From positions 1 through 64,000 of the forward strand of contig JAFQIA010000002.1 of assembly GCA_017397725.1 (NCBI GenBank): a DNA stretch of 64,000 bases. Direction: 5' to 3'. A model generated the notes under the pieces. The model was not told where the DNA came from, ran no database searches, and saw only the letters and a program-made list of their open reading frames with translations. This stretch comes from Clostridia bacterium (lineage in GTDB: Bacteria > Bacillota > Clostridia > Monoglobales > Monoglobaceae). The translations under genes were made by a program, and so were the position numbers. Below, one piece after another: positions 1 through 10,800 of the stretch. Each line of letters opens with the position of its first letter. Within the stretch, counting starts at the first letter, position 1.

Positions 1-438
1 CATATTCAAAAGTCCGGTCTGGTCCGGATAGTACATAAAGTACCACATCAGCATTGCTGCAATTCCGGGAATGACTGCCGGTATGTAGATAAGCACGCGG
101 AATCCGCTCTTAAAATGCACGATTTCGTTAATCATAATCGCAATGAACAGCGGTGGTAGGAATCCAATCACCAAGGACCAGAATACATACTGCACCGTAT
201 TCCAGAGCATGGGCAAGAACTGGGTATGGCTCAATACCTTGATGTAATTATCCAGTCCGCAAAAATCCTGAACGGTATACGCTTTCATTTTGAAAAACGA
301 CCAGATTCCACCCATAACTGTGGGACGCCATACAAACAAGTACAGAATCACCAGCATCGGCAGCATCAAAATCCACGCATCCAGTTCGTTGCGGAGCTTG
401 GCTCTTCTTCTTATCTTATTTACAGGTGCTGCTTTCAT
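1..438 (-). CDS. Sugar ABC transporter permease, MalF/UgpA/LplB-like (3' end outside window)
   Basis: The 146 visible N-terminal residues contain a basic cytoplasmic start (KIRRRAKLRNELDAW), a first membrane helix (ILMLPMLVILYLFVW), and two later hydrophobic segments near residues 84-99 and 115-132. This is the layout of the six-helix inner-membrane permease of carbohydrate-uptake-1 ABC importers. The ATG at 438 follows a strong GGAGGAAGAGGG site. It lies 62 bp downstream of the solute-binding protein gene on the same strand, so the pair forms one importer. The gene continues past base 1, and the second permease would be expected there. No ATPase gene is visible. Such importers often share one encoded elsewhere. 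Confidence 0.9.
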   Translation of the reverse strand, partial: MKAAPVNKIRRRAKLRNELDAWILMLPMLVILYLFVWRPTVMGGIWSFFKMKAYTVQDFCGLDNYIKVLSHTQFLPMLWNTVQYVFWSLVIGFLPPLFIAIMINEIVHFKSGFRVLIYIPAVIPGIAAMLMWYFMYYPDQTGLLNM

Positions 439-500
439 TCCCTCTTCCTCCTTGAATGTCTTTGGGGCGGACATTGTCCGCCCCTTTTGTCTGTCTAAAA

Positions 501-1904
501 TTAATACTCTACGTTATCCAGATAGTTTGTCTGGAAGTCTGCGTTTGCTTTCTTTAAGAGTTCAGCAGGATCTGCATCCTTGTTGGTGAACAGTTCCTGA
601 ATACAAGCGCCCAGAGTCTCATACAGTTCCTGACAGCAAACAGGCTCTTCTGCCTGAACTTCAGCCGGACAGTTTGCAACGAAATCGTTGTACAGTTTTA
701 CGTAATTGGGATTGGTGTTGATATTTGCATCAATCAGTTCATGCTCAAACTTGTATGCCTCAGAATCTGCATTCCAGAAGTTCATCATCTTCACACCAAT
801 CATCTGGTTTTCGTTCTGCTTTTTCTCAATCTCTTTCTGCTTTGCATCCTTAAATTCGTCGGTTGCATTGAAGTTTACAGAGGTTTCCAGCCAACGAACA
901 CCTGCATCAATCTGGTCTTTGGTTGCTGCGTGGTTGAGGCACCAGATTTCACCGGTAATCAAAGTAACATGCTTCTTGGGACCTGCAGGAAGTGCCATCA
1001 TACCAATCTGATTGGGTTTCATCCCATATTTAAGCACGCTAGGTGCAAGACTGCTTGCTGCCGAAATGGTCATGCCTGCGTTTCCGGTACCCAAAATTTC
1101 CCACCACTGGTCACCGGTAACCAATGCCTGCGCGGGAACCACATCATACTTCCATTTCAGGTCTTTGATCCACTGCATTGCTTCTGCTGCCTCGGGAGAA
1201 TCGAAGGTTGCAATCCACTTGCCATCTGCGTTCTTTTCCATAAAGTCTACGCCAAAGCTCCACGCAATCATGGTAAAGAGCCAACCGCCGTGCTTGGATG
1301 TGGGGTATACAATACCCGCTTTGCCGGTTGCTTCCTTAATTTTTACTGCGAACTCTACAAACTCATTCCAGTCCTTGGGCTGTTTGGGTGTACCATCTAC
1401 TTCCATCAAGCCAGCTTTTGCCATCAGCTCGGTGTTAAACGCCAGACCCATAATGTCTACTACCTTAGGCAGTGCATAGAGCTTACCGTCAAGACTCAAT
1501 GCATCTCTTACCTTGGGATTGAGCATATCGTAGATGCCACGTTCCTTGGTAACCGCAGTAATGTCTGCCGCATACTCGGAGTTGACAATCTCTGCAACCT
1601 CGGTAAAGCCTGCCTGATATACATCCGGAAGCTGACCGCCTGCTGCTTTTGCATAGAAGGTCTTTCTGTCAAACTTCCAGAAATCCGGTTCGATCGCGAT
1701 ATCGGCGTTTGCTGCCTCAAAGGTAGCTTTTCTTGCTTCCATATTGGTAAGCTCAACACCCTCTTTGTCCGGCCAACCGCCAACACGAATCACAGTCTGA
1801 CCTTTCTCGTTTTTGTCGTCCTGATTCGCACCGCAACCTGCAAACGCACCCGTCATCAGGGCAATCGCTGCAATCAGCGCTACAACCTTGAACATTTTTT
1901 TCAT
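501..1904 (-). CDS. Extracellular sugar-binding lipoprotein of an ABC importer (SBP family 1)
   Basis: 467 residues. The N terminus is a lipoprotein signal: KKMFK, a hydrophobic stretch and the lipobox AFAGC, giving a lipidated Cys near residue 24. The mature part (VIRVGGWPDKEG at its start, internal LPDVYQAGFTEV and AGMTISAAS segments) fits the type 1 carbohydrate-binding proteins that deliver oligosaccharides to the membrane permeases. The ATG at 1904 is chosen over the in-frame GTG at 1913 because AAGGAG at 1915-1920 sits 10 nt from the ATG but only 1 nt from the GTG. It is downstream of the esterase and upstream of the permease in the long leftward operon. The ligand cannot be read from sequence. 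The surrounding glycosidases suggest plant-derived oligosaccharides. Confidence 0.92.
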   Translation of the reverse strand: MKKMFKVVALIAAIALMTGAFAGCGANQDDKNEKGQTVIRVGGWPDKEGVELTNMEARKATFEAANADIAIEPDFWKFDRKTFYAKAAGGQLPDVYQAGFTEVAEIVNSEYAADITAVTKERGIYDMLNPKVRDALSLDGKLYALPKVVDIMGLAFNTELMAKAGLMEVDGTPKQPKDWNEFVEFAVKIKEATGKAGIVYPTSKHGGWLFTMIAWSFGVDFMEKNADGKWIATFDSPEAAEAMQWIKDLKWKYDVVPAQALVTGDQWWEILGTGNAGMTISAASSLAPSVLKYGMKPNQIGMMALPAGPKKHVTLITGEIWCLNHAATKDQIDAGVRWLETSVNFNATDEFKDAKQKEIEKKQNENQMIGVKMMNFWNADSEAYKFEHELIDANINTNPNYVKLYNDFVANCPAEVQAEEPVCCQELYETLGACIQELFTNKDADPAELLKKANADFQTNYLDNVEY

Positions 1905-1925
1905 ACTACTCACACTCCTTAAACT

Positions 1926-2546
1926 TTATAAATTTTGAAATGCTTTGATCCATTCTCTTTTGATTAGTTCGTGGCCTGCCTGCGTGGGATGCAGTCCATC
2001 TGCAACCCAGTAGGTATCGGGCATTATTTTTGCGGCATCGTCAAACTTTTTTATCAGCGGAATAAAGGGAAGTCCGTTTTTCTCCGCAACACGTTTTACT
2101 GCCGCCGCCTTTTCTTCCACCCCGGGGCGGAACACATTCCAGACATCCTCGGTGGCACTGCCTTTGAGCAGAAAGGGTTCAAAAATCATAATTTTGATAT
2201 TGGGAAGTGCCTCTTTGACCTCTTCAATCAGCATATTGTAAAGCTTTTCAAACTTGGGGGTTTCTACCCCGTCCGCCCGCTCCAAAATGGAGTTGCGCAT
2301 ATCATTCACGCCGATTAAGATGCTCATCACGTCCGGCTTTAAGTTGATAATCTCGCCTTTCATTCTGGCATACAAATCCACAATGCGATTGCCGCTGATG
2401 CCCATATTGATGAACTCATAAGCGCCCGGATGGTCAAACAAAAGCTCGGATGCTACCAGATTGGGATAACCGTGACCCAGTCCATCAATTTTGAATCTGC
2501 CAGAATCGGTAATGGAGTCCCCTTGAAACAAAATTCTTTGCATCAT
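1926..2546 (-). CDS. SGNH/GDSL-family hydrolase, probable carbohydrate esterase
   Basis: 206 residues without a signal peptide, so probably cytosolic. The SGNH blocks are clear: block I GDSITDSG near residues 9-16 with the nucleophilic Ser, a Gly in NMGISGNR (block II), GVNDMR (block III, Asn), and DGLHPTQAGH near the C terminus (block V, catalytic Asp and His). Family members deacetylate sugars or cleave other small esters. In a glycan operon, removal of acetyl groups from imported oligosaccharides is the likely job. Two adjacent ATGs (2546, 2543) follow AAGGAGG, and either may be used. It lies between the Asp-box gene and the binding-protein gene, with spacings of 9 and 21 bp. Confidence 0.9.
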   Translation of the reverse strand: MMQRILFQGDSITDSGRFKIDGLGHGYPNLVASELLFDHPGAYEFINMGISGNRIVDLYARMKGEIINLKPDVMSILIGVNDMRNSILERADGVETPKFEKLYNMLIEEVKEALPNIKIMIFEPFLLKGSATEDVWNVFRPGVEEKAAAVKRVAEKNGLPFIPLIKKFDDAAKIMPDTYWVADGLHPTQAGHELIKREWIKAFQNL

Positions 2547-2555
2547 TCGTCCTCC

Positions 2556-3710
2556 TTAGCCCAGTTCCCGATTGTCATAGTTTACCTTGCTGATGATATT
2601 CTTAAGATACGACCCTTCGGTAACAAGCTTTCCTGCCTTGATGTCCTGAACGGTGATTTTGGCAACTACGATTTCCTTTTCTGCGTTGGACTTGAGCGGA
2701 TTTTCTTCATCCTGTTCCTGACGGTTGTCACGTTGACAGTCATAGACGATATAGATATTGCCATCTTTGTCCTTTGCAAAGTCGGGATAGGAAACGCCTC
2801 TTCTCTCGTCAATCATAAAGTCATACTTCCAGGTCTTCCCCTCATCATCCGAAAGGGATACCACCATAGTTTTTCTGTTTCCTAACTCCGCAATGGGGGT
2901 ATTGACCAAAATCAAGCTATCATCCTTCAATCTTCCCAGGAAGAATCGGGTGGACGGATTGGGGATTTCTGTCTTTTGGCAATCGGTCCAGGTTTCTCCT
3001 CCGTCATAGGAGAATGCTTCTGCCAGATAGCCGTTCCAAGTACGGGTCAGGAACCAGAAGGAACCGTCTTTGCGTTCTACGGTCATAGGCTCGCAGGACT
3101 GACCAACAGGACCATCCTTGAGGATAAAGGTTTTCCCCTCATCCTCGGAAATCAAGGTCTGGCTGAAAAATTCAAAGTTTTCGGTCACATCATAGATAGC
3201 AACCAACCATCTGCCATCACTCAACACTTCGATATTGTTCTTGGTCAAGCCTTTCCAGAGGTATCTGGGCTCGGACCAGACAGGCTCCTCTGCCTCAGGA
3301 TTCTCACAACACATTGCCCATTGTCTGAGATCGCAAAAATAATCTCTCTCAAGCTCCGGACCGGTGGTGTCATAGTCCGAAGGCTTGATTCCTTTTGCAT
3401 AGGTATCCTGACACCATAACAGCCACAGCTTTCCTTTGTTGTCAAGCCAGAGCTGGGGGTCAAAAACGCGGAAACCCGCCTCCAGATTGCAATCAATGAC
3501 CATATAAGGGTCTATCCAAGTTTTTCCGTCGTCATCGCTGTATGCAACTACGGCATGATTCTCGATGGACGGCTCGTACTTTCCACCGGTAAACCAGGCA
3601 GACCATAAACGGTTGCCTGTTTTTTCGATGGAGGGAACGCCCTGCCACTTACGGTTTTCCAAGGCATATTCCTTGCCCGGATGCAATAAAATTTTTGCCG
3701 GAATATTCAT
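2556..3710 (-). CDS. Asp-box (BNR) beta-propeller hydrolase, sialidase superfamily
   Basis: 384 residues with four Asp-box repeats (SDDDGKTW, SEDEGKTF, SYDGGETW, SDDEGKTW) spread along the chain, the mark of a six-bladed sialidase-type propeller. No signal peptide is visible, so a cytosolic location is likely, acting on imported oligosaccharides. The N-terminal region has KWQGVPSIE rather than the RIP motif of true sialidases, so calling it a sialidase would be unsafe. Related propellers include glycosidases and lyases acting on rhamnose or uronic acid linkages. It is cotranscribed with the upstream GH-A-like gene (18 bp gap) and the SGNH esterase (9 bp gap). Confidence 0.82.
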   Translation of the reverse strand: MNIPAKILLHPGKEYALENRKWQGVPSIEKTGNRLWSAWFTGGKYEPSIENHAVVAYSDDDGKTWIDPYMVIDCNLEAGFRVFDPQLWLDNKGKLWLLWCQDTYAKGIKPSDYDTTGPELERDYFCDLRQWAMCCENPEAEEPVWSEPRYLWKGLTKNNIEVLSDGRWLVAIYDVTENFEFFSQTLISEDEGKTFILKDGPVGQSCEPMTVERKDGSFWFLTRTWNGYLAEAFSYDGGETWTDCQKTEIPNPSTRFFLGRLKDDSLILVNTPIAELGNRKTMVVSLSDDEGKTWKYDFMIDERRGVSYPDFAKDKDGNIYIVYDCQRDNRQEQDEENPLKSNAEKEIVVAKITVQDIKAGKLVTEGSYLKNIISKVNYDNRELG

Positions 3711-3728
3711 ACTTTATCTCTCCTTATC

Positions 3729-6700
3729 TTAAAACTGCAACAATACAGGGCTGTGCGGATGAATGGTAATGGTATTCTGCATCGTTTCCGTGCTGCGAAG
3801 CTCAGTAAACTTGCCAACCTCATTGCCCTTGTGCATCACCTTTAAGGTGACATCCTTATCGGTTTCATAGCTCATAATGTGAACCAAGGTTTTGCCGTTA
3901 TATTCGGTGGTGAACCACTCAATGTTCTTCTCGGGCTTTTTGCCAGTTTTTACATCAATCAGTACCAAATCATTCATGCCCATCTCCGCAATCTTTTCGG
4001 TGACGGTGCTGGTGGTGTCTGCATTTGCATAGAGGTAATCCACAAGCTTTTGGTCACGCTTATGCTTATACTCATCATAGTAGAAGCTCTCTTCCCCGGT
4101 GATGAGCAGCTTGCCGCCGTTATCCACATACTTCTTGATTTCGTTCATCATTCTGTCATCCAGATGGGATGCAGAGGGCACCACCACCAACTTGTACTTG
4201 TGGATGTCCTCAGGCTTGGAGTCGATGACAAATCTCGTCATCTGTCCATTAAATATCGACTCTTCATACGCACTGATACAACCTGCCATATGATTGTTGA
4301 AGTTGAAGGTGAGAGCAGTTCTTGAATATACCACAGCAATCTCCGGCTCTTCCTTATGGAATGCCGCAACCTCATAGCCCAGTCGATTCAAATCCATCGA
4401 GGTTTTTGCCACATCTGCCGCAATCTCGGGACGGTTTCTACCATTGGTTCCGTCAAATGCAGAAGTTTCTCTTACATCCTCCCACAACCAGAGTGCAGAA
4501 CCGACTCTACCACGAATAGCACCGGTCCACAAATCGCCGCCTACATAGTTTTTGAGCAGGTCGTACGCATCATCGCCCTCATAGATATTCTTGCCATCGG
4601 GCACATGGTGATGCTCGGTGTTAAAGCTGGGTCTGTTTGCCATGGACCGCTGGAGATCATACCACGCCTGAATGTTAAGGAGCGAGTTTTCCATTGAACC
4701 AAAAGTAGGCAGGTTGTCACAACCGTTAATATCGGTAAACTCAGTCAACGGCTCATAGTCATTACCACGGTCAATAACGGTATTGGGGCTGAAGTATGCA
4801 ATGTACTTTGCAAAGGTTTTGATGCCCGGGATGTTCTTCTTGATGATGTCATTCATCTTTTTGTGGAATCCTGCCAGCAAGCCATCGTTAAAGTTGAGAT
4901 AGTCATTGGAAAGAGGTGTTCCGTCAGGGCCCTTGGCCATAGGAACTTCATCAAAGCTTTGATAGTCGGTGCCTAAGTTTTCATTCAGCTCCTCAATGCT
5001 GTCATAGATACCCATCAGGTATTCCTTCCACAAGGGCTTATAATGTCCGCTTCCGTCATTACCAAACACACGGCTTTCGTTGGTCATATCACAAACCTGA
5101 ACGCTGTCATATTTTTGTATCAAGTCACCCATAATTTGGGAAACCACATCTACCAGCTCCAGCACAGTGTTGTTGTCCACTGCAAAGGGCAGGAACTTGG
5201 GTTTTACCGTCTCAATCTCCGGCTCCAGTTCACGGATAAACATAGGCAGATGGGAAACGCCCGGCATCCATCCAACTTGGATATTATGTTTATCTGCCTC
5301 AGCAAGAATCTGATCCCACTTTTCTACAAAATCCCAGTTGATGTACCATTCCTTCTCCTCACCGATTCTCTCTTCCAGTTCGGTGCGATAGGGAGGGTTA
5401 TCATCAAAGGAACCATTTTTCGCCAGATTGATATCGGTGCCTTTTTCGTAAACATAGATATCATCCACGAAGCACTCTTCTACTGAGCCACCCAGATGCA
5501 CCAACAGCCAGAAGGATTCATCGGTAGAACCGGTGGAAGTTTCAAATTCATAGCTCTTCCAATCCTCAGAATCAGAAATAGGAGGTCTGGTCTGACCCCA
5601 AGTCTGTTTGGAAAAATCAACCCAAGCCTGATCCTTGGTAATTCCCTTACCTTTTGCCTTGTATCCGAATACATAGGTGGTGCTGGGTTTGACCGGAATC
5701 TCCTGACGCAGCTGCGGGAATACATTTTGTGCCGGTTTTGCTGCTTTTTGCATCTTGACGGAATATTCACCCGATGCCGCATCCTCCTTGGTCTGATGGA
5801 TGGAGCCGGTACTTTCTCTGTTGACATGATGGGTCCACGCGTTGCCTCTGATGGGGGCAATCATATCCCACATCAGCATCTCAATCTGAGTAAAGCTTGC
5901 GCCCAGATTGGAGAGCATGGGCATTTCGGTATGGGGGGTGTTAAAGTGACCCCATCCAATCAGATAGACCGGTCTTTCTTCTTTAACACCATTGGCAATG
6001 GTCTGCCCGTAGATGGTCGGTCCGTCAAAACGGAGGTCAGAAGTTATATACCGAGGTACCGCCAAAGGCTTTTTCTCCCCGTTCAAGTATGCCTTTAATG
6101 CGGCAGAGCTTCTTTCATAAAGCTCGGTCAAGGTTTTGTCAATGTGATACATACGGGCATAGCCGCGCTTCGCATTGGAAACATTCACTTCATAAGGAAT
6201 GTAGTCTTTGATCATCTTGCTGATGATGGTATAGTCTGCAACCTCATAGTCTACACTCATCCCCTTGGCTTCGCATTGGAGAATCAATTCCTTAAGCTCA
6301 GCCTCGTAGTCGCTGAGCCGAGCCATCATCTCATTAAACTCAACATCTCCGTAAACCACCTTGGTTTTTACGGTACAATCTTTTTCCAGAACCTCACCAT
6401 TGTTTTCAATCTTGATGGTATACTTGATGTTCTCTCTTCCAGTTGCTTTGACCATGGCAGAGAAGTTCTTTTCCTCGCCCGGTTGCACGGTTGCCGTCTT
6501 CTCAAGCCCCAGTTCAGGGATCGAAACCTTAATCTCTTGGGGTTTGGAAGAGGAATTCAGAATGTTCACCTTGGTGGGTTCCTCAGCGCCGATTTCCATG
6601 TTACCGGGGATGCCCAAACAGTATTCCACTTCTCCCAGAGGTTTCCAAATATACAAGAACTTATGGAGGTCCGCATTCTTTGCCATGACGATACCGTTGC

Positions 6701-7811
6701 TGATGCTGAGTGCCAACATTCTGCCTGCACCATCGTTGTTGTTGATGGTAACATTAAACTTCAGCGTTCCGGGCACCTCACCGCCAAAACCGATATCCCA
6801 GGGGACCGCCGCCTCATACCGGGTTTTGTTACCCTCACGGGTGACTGCAGCATCAAAGTCTTCCCCTCCGGCTTTGCGGATTTTGGCCTCTGCTTCATCA
6901 AAGGCAATACCGCGCTCTGTCATCTTTCTCATCGCCACTGCCTCTGCCGGAGCAAATGCAAACTGCAAGCTGTCACCCTGCCAGTAAGTACCGGTGGTGT
7001 AATGCACATCATCGGTAACCTCAACGGCAAAGTAAAGGTTTTTATCATCATACGCCAGGCGAATGTTACTCTTAATCATCTGACCAATCGGCTCAATCAA
7101 TCTGTCCAAATAGGTCATTTCCCGCGCCTCAATGCCATCCCAATCGTCAAACTTTCCGTCTACGCTAACCGTCTTTTGGGATGCATAAAGGTCACGGTCA
7201 TCATCTACTACTTCCACAACCTCTTCTACTTCTTCGGTGAAAGAAGGCTGATTTTTAATAATCGGCTCTCTCGCCTCAAAGTTTCCGTTGGCAATCAGGT
7301 TCTTTTCCGGCGCTTTCAAATCATAGAAGTTGAGATTGTCAATCCAAAGGATTTCCCCTGCGGTATCTACACCAAAACGCACCTCTAAGGTTGCATCCTC
7401 TGTTGCATGATATCCACGGGCATAGTGCATCCAGTCATAGGTCTTGGCGCCCGGAATCAAAGACATCTTGTTCCAGTTATACGACATATAGGCAGTCTTT
7501 CCGTCCTGCACTTTTGCATCAAAGTCAAGGCGATAGCTGTGACCCTTTTTCACCTGAACATAGTAACACACCCAAAGATAACGAGATGTATCATGATAGG
7601 TTTTGATGTTGTGAATCTTCATAGAGCCTTTGCCCTGTACGCCTGTTGCACCATCGATATACACATCTGCATCGGTGTAGTTGTACTGCACCAACCAACC
7701 ATCTTCATTGGTGAACTTGGTAACACCCGTCGGGGATGCAAATACCGGTAAAAGAGCAGTAAGCATTGCAACCGCTAAAAGGGTTGCGATGATTCCTCTT
7801 GCATTTCTCAT
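3729..7811 (-). CDS. Large secreted clan GH-A-like glycosidase with CBM9-like domain, inserted carbohydrate-binding module and beta-galactosidase trimerisation-type domain
   Basis: 1360 residues. A signal peptide (RNARGIIATLLAVAML, ending near Ala25) is followed by a binding domain to about residue 175, a CBM9/DOMON-like domain beginning near 210 (SVDGKFDDWDG), then a barrel whose first strand (RPVYLIGWGHFNTP, near 612) is separated from the rest by a CBM4/9-like insert at roughly 665-805. The barrel resumes near 820 with the acid/base candidate Glu912 in TNES and the nucleophile candidate Glu1066 in NTEHH. Residues about 1150-1240 resemble the glutamine-amidotransferase-like trimerisation domain of GH42 beta-galactosidases (KLVVVPSASHLDD, GGKLLITGEES). 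The start overlaps the stop of the upstream paralogue (ATGA), and GGAGGT precedes it. The substrate is unknown. Beta-galactosidase-like activity is an inference. Confidence 0.8.
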   Translation of the reverse strand: MRNARGIIATLLAVAMLTALLPVFASPTGVTKFTNEDGWLVQYNYTDADVYIDGATGVQGKGSMKIHNIKTYHDTSRYLWVCYYVQVKKGHSYRLDFDAKVQDGKTAYMSYNWNKMSLIPGAKTYDWMHYARGYHATEDATLEVRFGVDTAGEILWIDNLNFYDLKAPEKNLIANGNFEAREPIIKNQPSFTEEVEEVVEVVDDDRDLYASQKTVSVDGKFDDWDGIEAREMTYLDRLIEPIGQMIKSNIRLAYDDKNLYFAVEVTDDVHYTTGTYWQGDSLQFAFAPAEAVAMRKMTERGIAFDEAEAKIRKAGGEDFDAAVTREGNKTRYEAAVPWDIGFGGEVPGTLKFNVTINNNDGAGRMLALSISNGIVMAKNADLHKFLYIWKPLGEVEYCLGIPGNMEIGAEEPTKVNILNSSSKPQEIKVSIPELGLEKTATVQPGEEKNFSAMVKATGRENIKYTIKIENNGEVLEKDCTVKTKVVYGDVEFNEMMARLSDYEAELKELILQCEAKGMSVDYEVADYTIISKMIKDYIPYEVNVSNAKRGYARMYHIDKTLTELYERSSAALKAYLNGEKKPLAVPRYITSDLRFDGPTIYGQTIANGVKEERPVYLIGWGHFNTPHTEMPMLSNLGASFTQIEMLMWDMIAPIRGNAWTHHVNRESTGSIHQTKEDAASGEYSVKMQKAAKPAQNVFPQLRQEIPVKPSTTYVFGYKAKGKGITKDQAWVDFSKQTWGQTRPPISDSEDWKSYEFETSTGSTDESFWLLVHLGGSVEECFVDDIYVYEKGTDINLAKNGSFDDNPPYRTELEERIGEEKEWYINWDFVEKWDQILAEADKHNIQVGWMPGVSHLPMFIRELEPEIETVKPKFLPFAVDNNTVLELVDVVSQIMGDLIQKYDSVQVCDMTNESRVFGNDGSGHYKPLWKEYLMGIYDSIEELNENLGTDYQSFDEVPMAKGPDGTPLSNDYLNFNDGLLAGFHKKMNDIIKKNIPGIKTFAKYIAYFSPNTVIDRGNDYEPLTEFTDINGCDNLPTFGSMENSLLNIQAWYDLQRSMANRPSFNTEHHHVPDGKNIYEGDDAYDLLKNYVGGDLWTGAIRGRVGSALWLWEDVRETSAFDGTNGRNRPEIAADVAKTSMDLNRLGYEVAAFHKEEPEIAVVYSRTALTFNFNNHMAGCISAYEESIFNGQMTRFVIDSKPEDIHKYKLVVVPSASHLDDRMMNEIKKYVDNGGKLLITGEESFYYDEYKHKRDQKLVDYLYANADTTSTVTEKIAEMGMNDLVLIDVKTGKKPEKNIEWFTTEYNGKTLVHIMSYETDKDVTLKVMHKGNEVGKFTELRSTETMQNTITIHPHSPVLLQF

Positions 7812-10800
7812 TGTTCCACCTCCGTTGTAATACTCTTACTCTTAGTCAAAGGCGTGAGGGTTTGCATATCCCAATCCATCGCCTTCAAACAATAATTTTC
7901 ATTTTCTTGCATCAAAACCTCAATGGTGTTTCCATCCATATTGGCTTTGACAAGTCTGTCGCCCTGATACAGAGCCAGAATCAATCTGCCCTCTGTCTCA
8001 GCGTTACAACGAATGATACCATTTTTCACAGTATCAATATCTTTTTCTAATACATTTCCGTTCTGGTCAACCAAATCAAAGGTAAAGATATCAAAGGAAA
8101 CCAGAAGCGGTTCATAGGGTTTTGCGGTGAGCACCCCGTTATCTACGGTGATGTCTTTGCGCAGTTCTTTCAAGGTAGAGACTTCTTTTCCGTCATAGAT
8201 CACCTTGAGATTTCGCGCATTTTGCGCATCATAGTTGATGATATTCACCACGTACCGATCCTGATATTTTGCATAAGACCATTCGATGTTTTCAAGCTCT
8301 GCTCCGGTGGTTGCATCCACCAAAAGCACCTTGGTCAAGTCCATCGCCTGAATCTTTGCTGCAATCGTGCCGGTGGTATCTGCCGCTTGATGAATGGCAT
8401 TGATCGTGGTAGCATTGTGCGCTTTTTGATACTCATTTTTTGCCAGATTCCCTTCGCCCAGAATCAAAACCTCACCGCCGTTTTGGATGTAGGTTTGAAT
8501 CTGGTTCAGGGTTTCTGCCTTCACATAGGTCGCCTGAGGAATAATCAGCAGCTCATAATCTTGCATGGTTTCCGGTTTGGTATCGGTAACAAACTTCACC
8601 TTTTGCCCTTGGAACAAGCATTCCTTATAGGCATCAATACAAGCGGTCATATGGGATGAATCGTAAGCAAGGGTGGTCCTGGAATAGAGAATGCCAACCT
8701 TTGCCTCTTCCCTTTGAATCGCATTGATTTCACGGGAGAGTCGATTCATATCCATCGCGGTTTTGGAAACTGCCGCCACCATATCCGGTCTGCGCTTGGC
8801 ATTGGTATTGTCATAGATTCCGGTGGTCCGGATATCCTCCCAAAGCCAGAGGACCGAAGCACCTTTTCCGTGGAATGCTCCATTCCAAACCTCTGCTGAG
8901 GTATAGGCCGGAATCAATGTATCCTCCGTCACTGTACCGGAATCCGGCATAATGTGATGTTCAGTATCCCAGACAGGTTTGTCTGCCATAGAGGTCATCA
9001 AATCATACCAGCCCATTTTTTCAATCATGGACCAGGAAGCCGTATCGCCGTAAGTCGCCAGACCGTCACAGCCGTTGATATCCATATCATCGGCAACCGT
9101 TTCGTAATCGGTGCCACGCAGATACAGATTTTGATAGCTCTCCATAAAATATCCAATGTACTTTGCATACACCTTGATATCCGGCGCATACTTTTTCACC
9201 TCAGCTGCAAGCAACCGATGATAATCCGCCAACAGCTTATTGTTGAAGTTGCGATAATCCTCAAACAACGGTGTTCCGTTCATATTGGAAAGCATCGGAA
9301 CCTTACCAAAGTCGCGATAGGAGGTTCCTAAATTGCTATTCAGGTTGGAAATGTTTCCATACAAATCCTTAAGATACGCTTCCCATTGGGGACGATAATA
9401 ATCGCTGTACCCCGAATAGATGCTCGGCTCATTGGTAATACAAATGCTTCTGACCGCCTTGCAATCTGCAATGGTGGTTGCCACAAGCTGAACGATGCTT
9501 TCGGTCAACTTGTGAATAGTGGGGTTATCCAATGCAAAGGGAAGGAAGTAACTGGTGTGTGCCTGAATGGCAGGGTCGGATTCCAAAATAAATGTCGGAA
9601 TCAAGTGGAGACAAAGAGGCAGATCAATCATCACGTTGTTTGCCTCTGCTCTTTCGAACAAGCCTCTCAAACGCTGAAGCTCATCCCACTGTACATACCA
9701 GCCTTCTTTTGCCATCTCTTCTTCCACCGCTGTCATAGGTGCATCCTGATCGAAATCACCATTGACTGCCAGATTGACATCCGAGCCCACTTCTTTGATG
9801 GAAATATCGTCGATATACGCCTCTTCCACAATATTGTCAAGCGACACTATCAAATAATATACACTTGCATCGGCCCCGGTTCGGATGGTGTGGCTGTAAG
9901 TCTGCCAAGTATCCGAATTGGCAATGGGATAGCGGTTTCTGCCCCATGTCACATTGGCAAAGTCAATGATCAGCGCGTTTTCTGCAATGCCCTTACCCTT
10001 TGCCTTATACTCCAGCGTATAGGTGGTATTGGGTTTGACTGGAATTTCCTGTCTTAAGGTAATAAATACATTTTTCGCTGTAGAGATTGGTTCTTGCTTG
10101 GTAATTTTGAGGGCATAAGTACCGGAAGCTTTATCTTCTGTGGTGGTCTTCATCAAGCCCTCACAATTGTTGTTAATCAGATATTTCCAACCGTCACCTT
10201 TGATGGGGACGATGAATTTTCTGAGATCAAGCTCACATTGGGTCAAATTCATTCCTATATCCGAAAGGAAAGGCGTATTTTCCAGCGGGGTGTCAAAACT
10301 GCCCCAACCATTTAAGAAGACGGGACGCTCCTCTATCACACCATTTTCCTCTACCAGGCCCAACATGGTGGTACCGTCAAACTTCAGGCTGTCCCCCAGT
10401 CGGAACCGCGGTACACTCAACGGGCTCTTGACATCGCTCAGATACCAGTCAAGGTTCTGCATCGCTTCTTGATAGAGCTCCTTCAGGGAAACAAGGTATT
10501 GATTTACCCGTACCATATCCTCTGCCTCGGCACGTTCCCAAATATAAGGAATAAACTTTTGAATGATACGATAAGTTGCCGTTTCATAATCGGTAGAAAT
10601 ATTTTCTGCCGCACAAGCTGCAAGCTTTGCTTCCAGTTCTGTCAGGTAGGTTTCCACTCTGGCTACCGCGGCCGCCCCCGATGCTGCCACAGTATCTTGG
10701 ATTAAATTTTGTACCGCCCAGGGAACCGTAAATATGCAAGATACCGCTGTTTCTCCCCCTGCGCGTAATGTCATCTGATAGTGCCCTGCACTCGTTTCGT

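Noticed and set aside
741..1922. Long plus-strand open frame opposite the sugar-binding protein gene
   Set aside because: It is antisense to a gene with a clear lipobox and ribosome site, has no ribosome site itself, and gives a Cys/His-rich low-likelihood protein.
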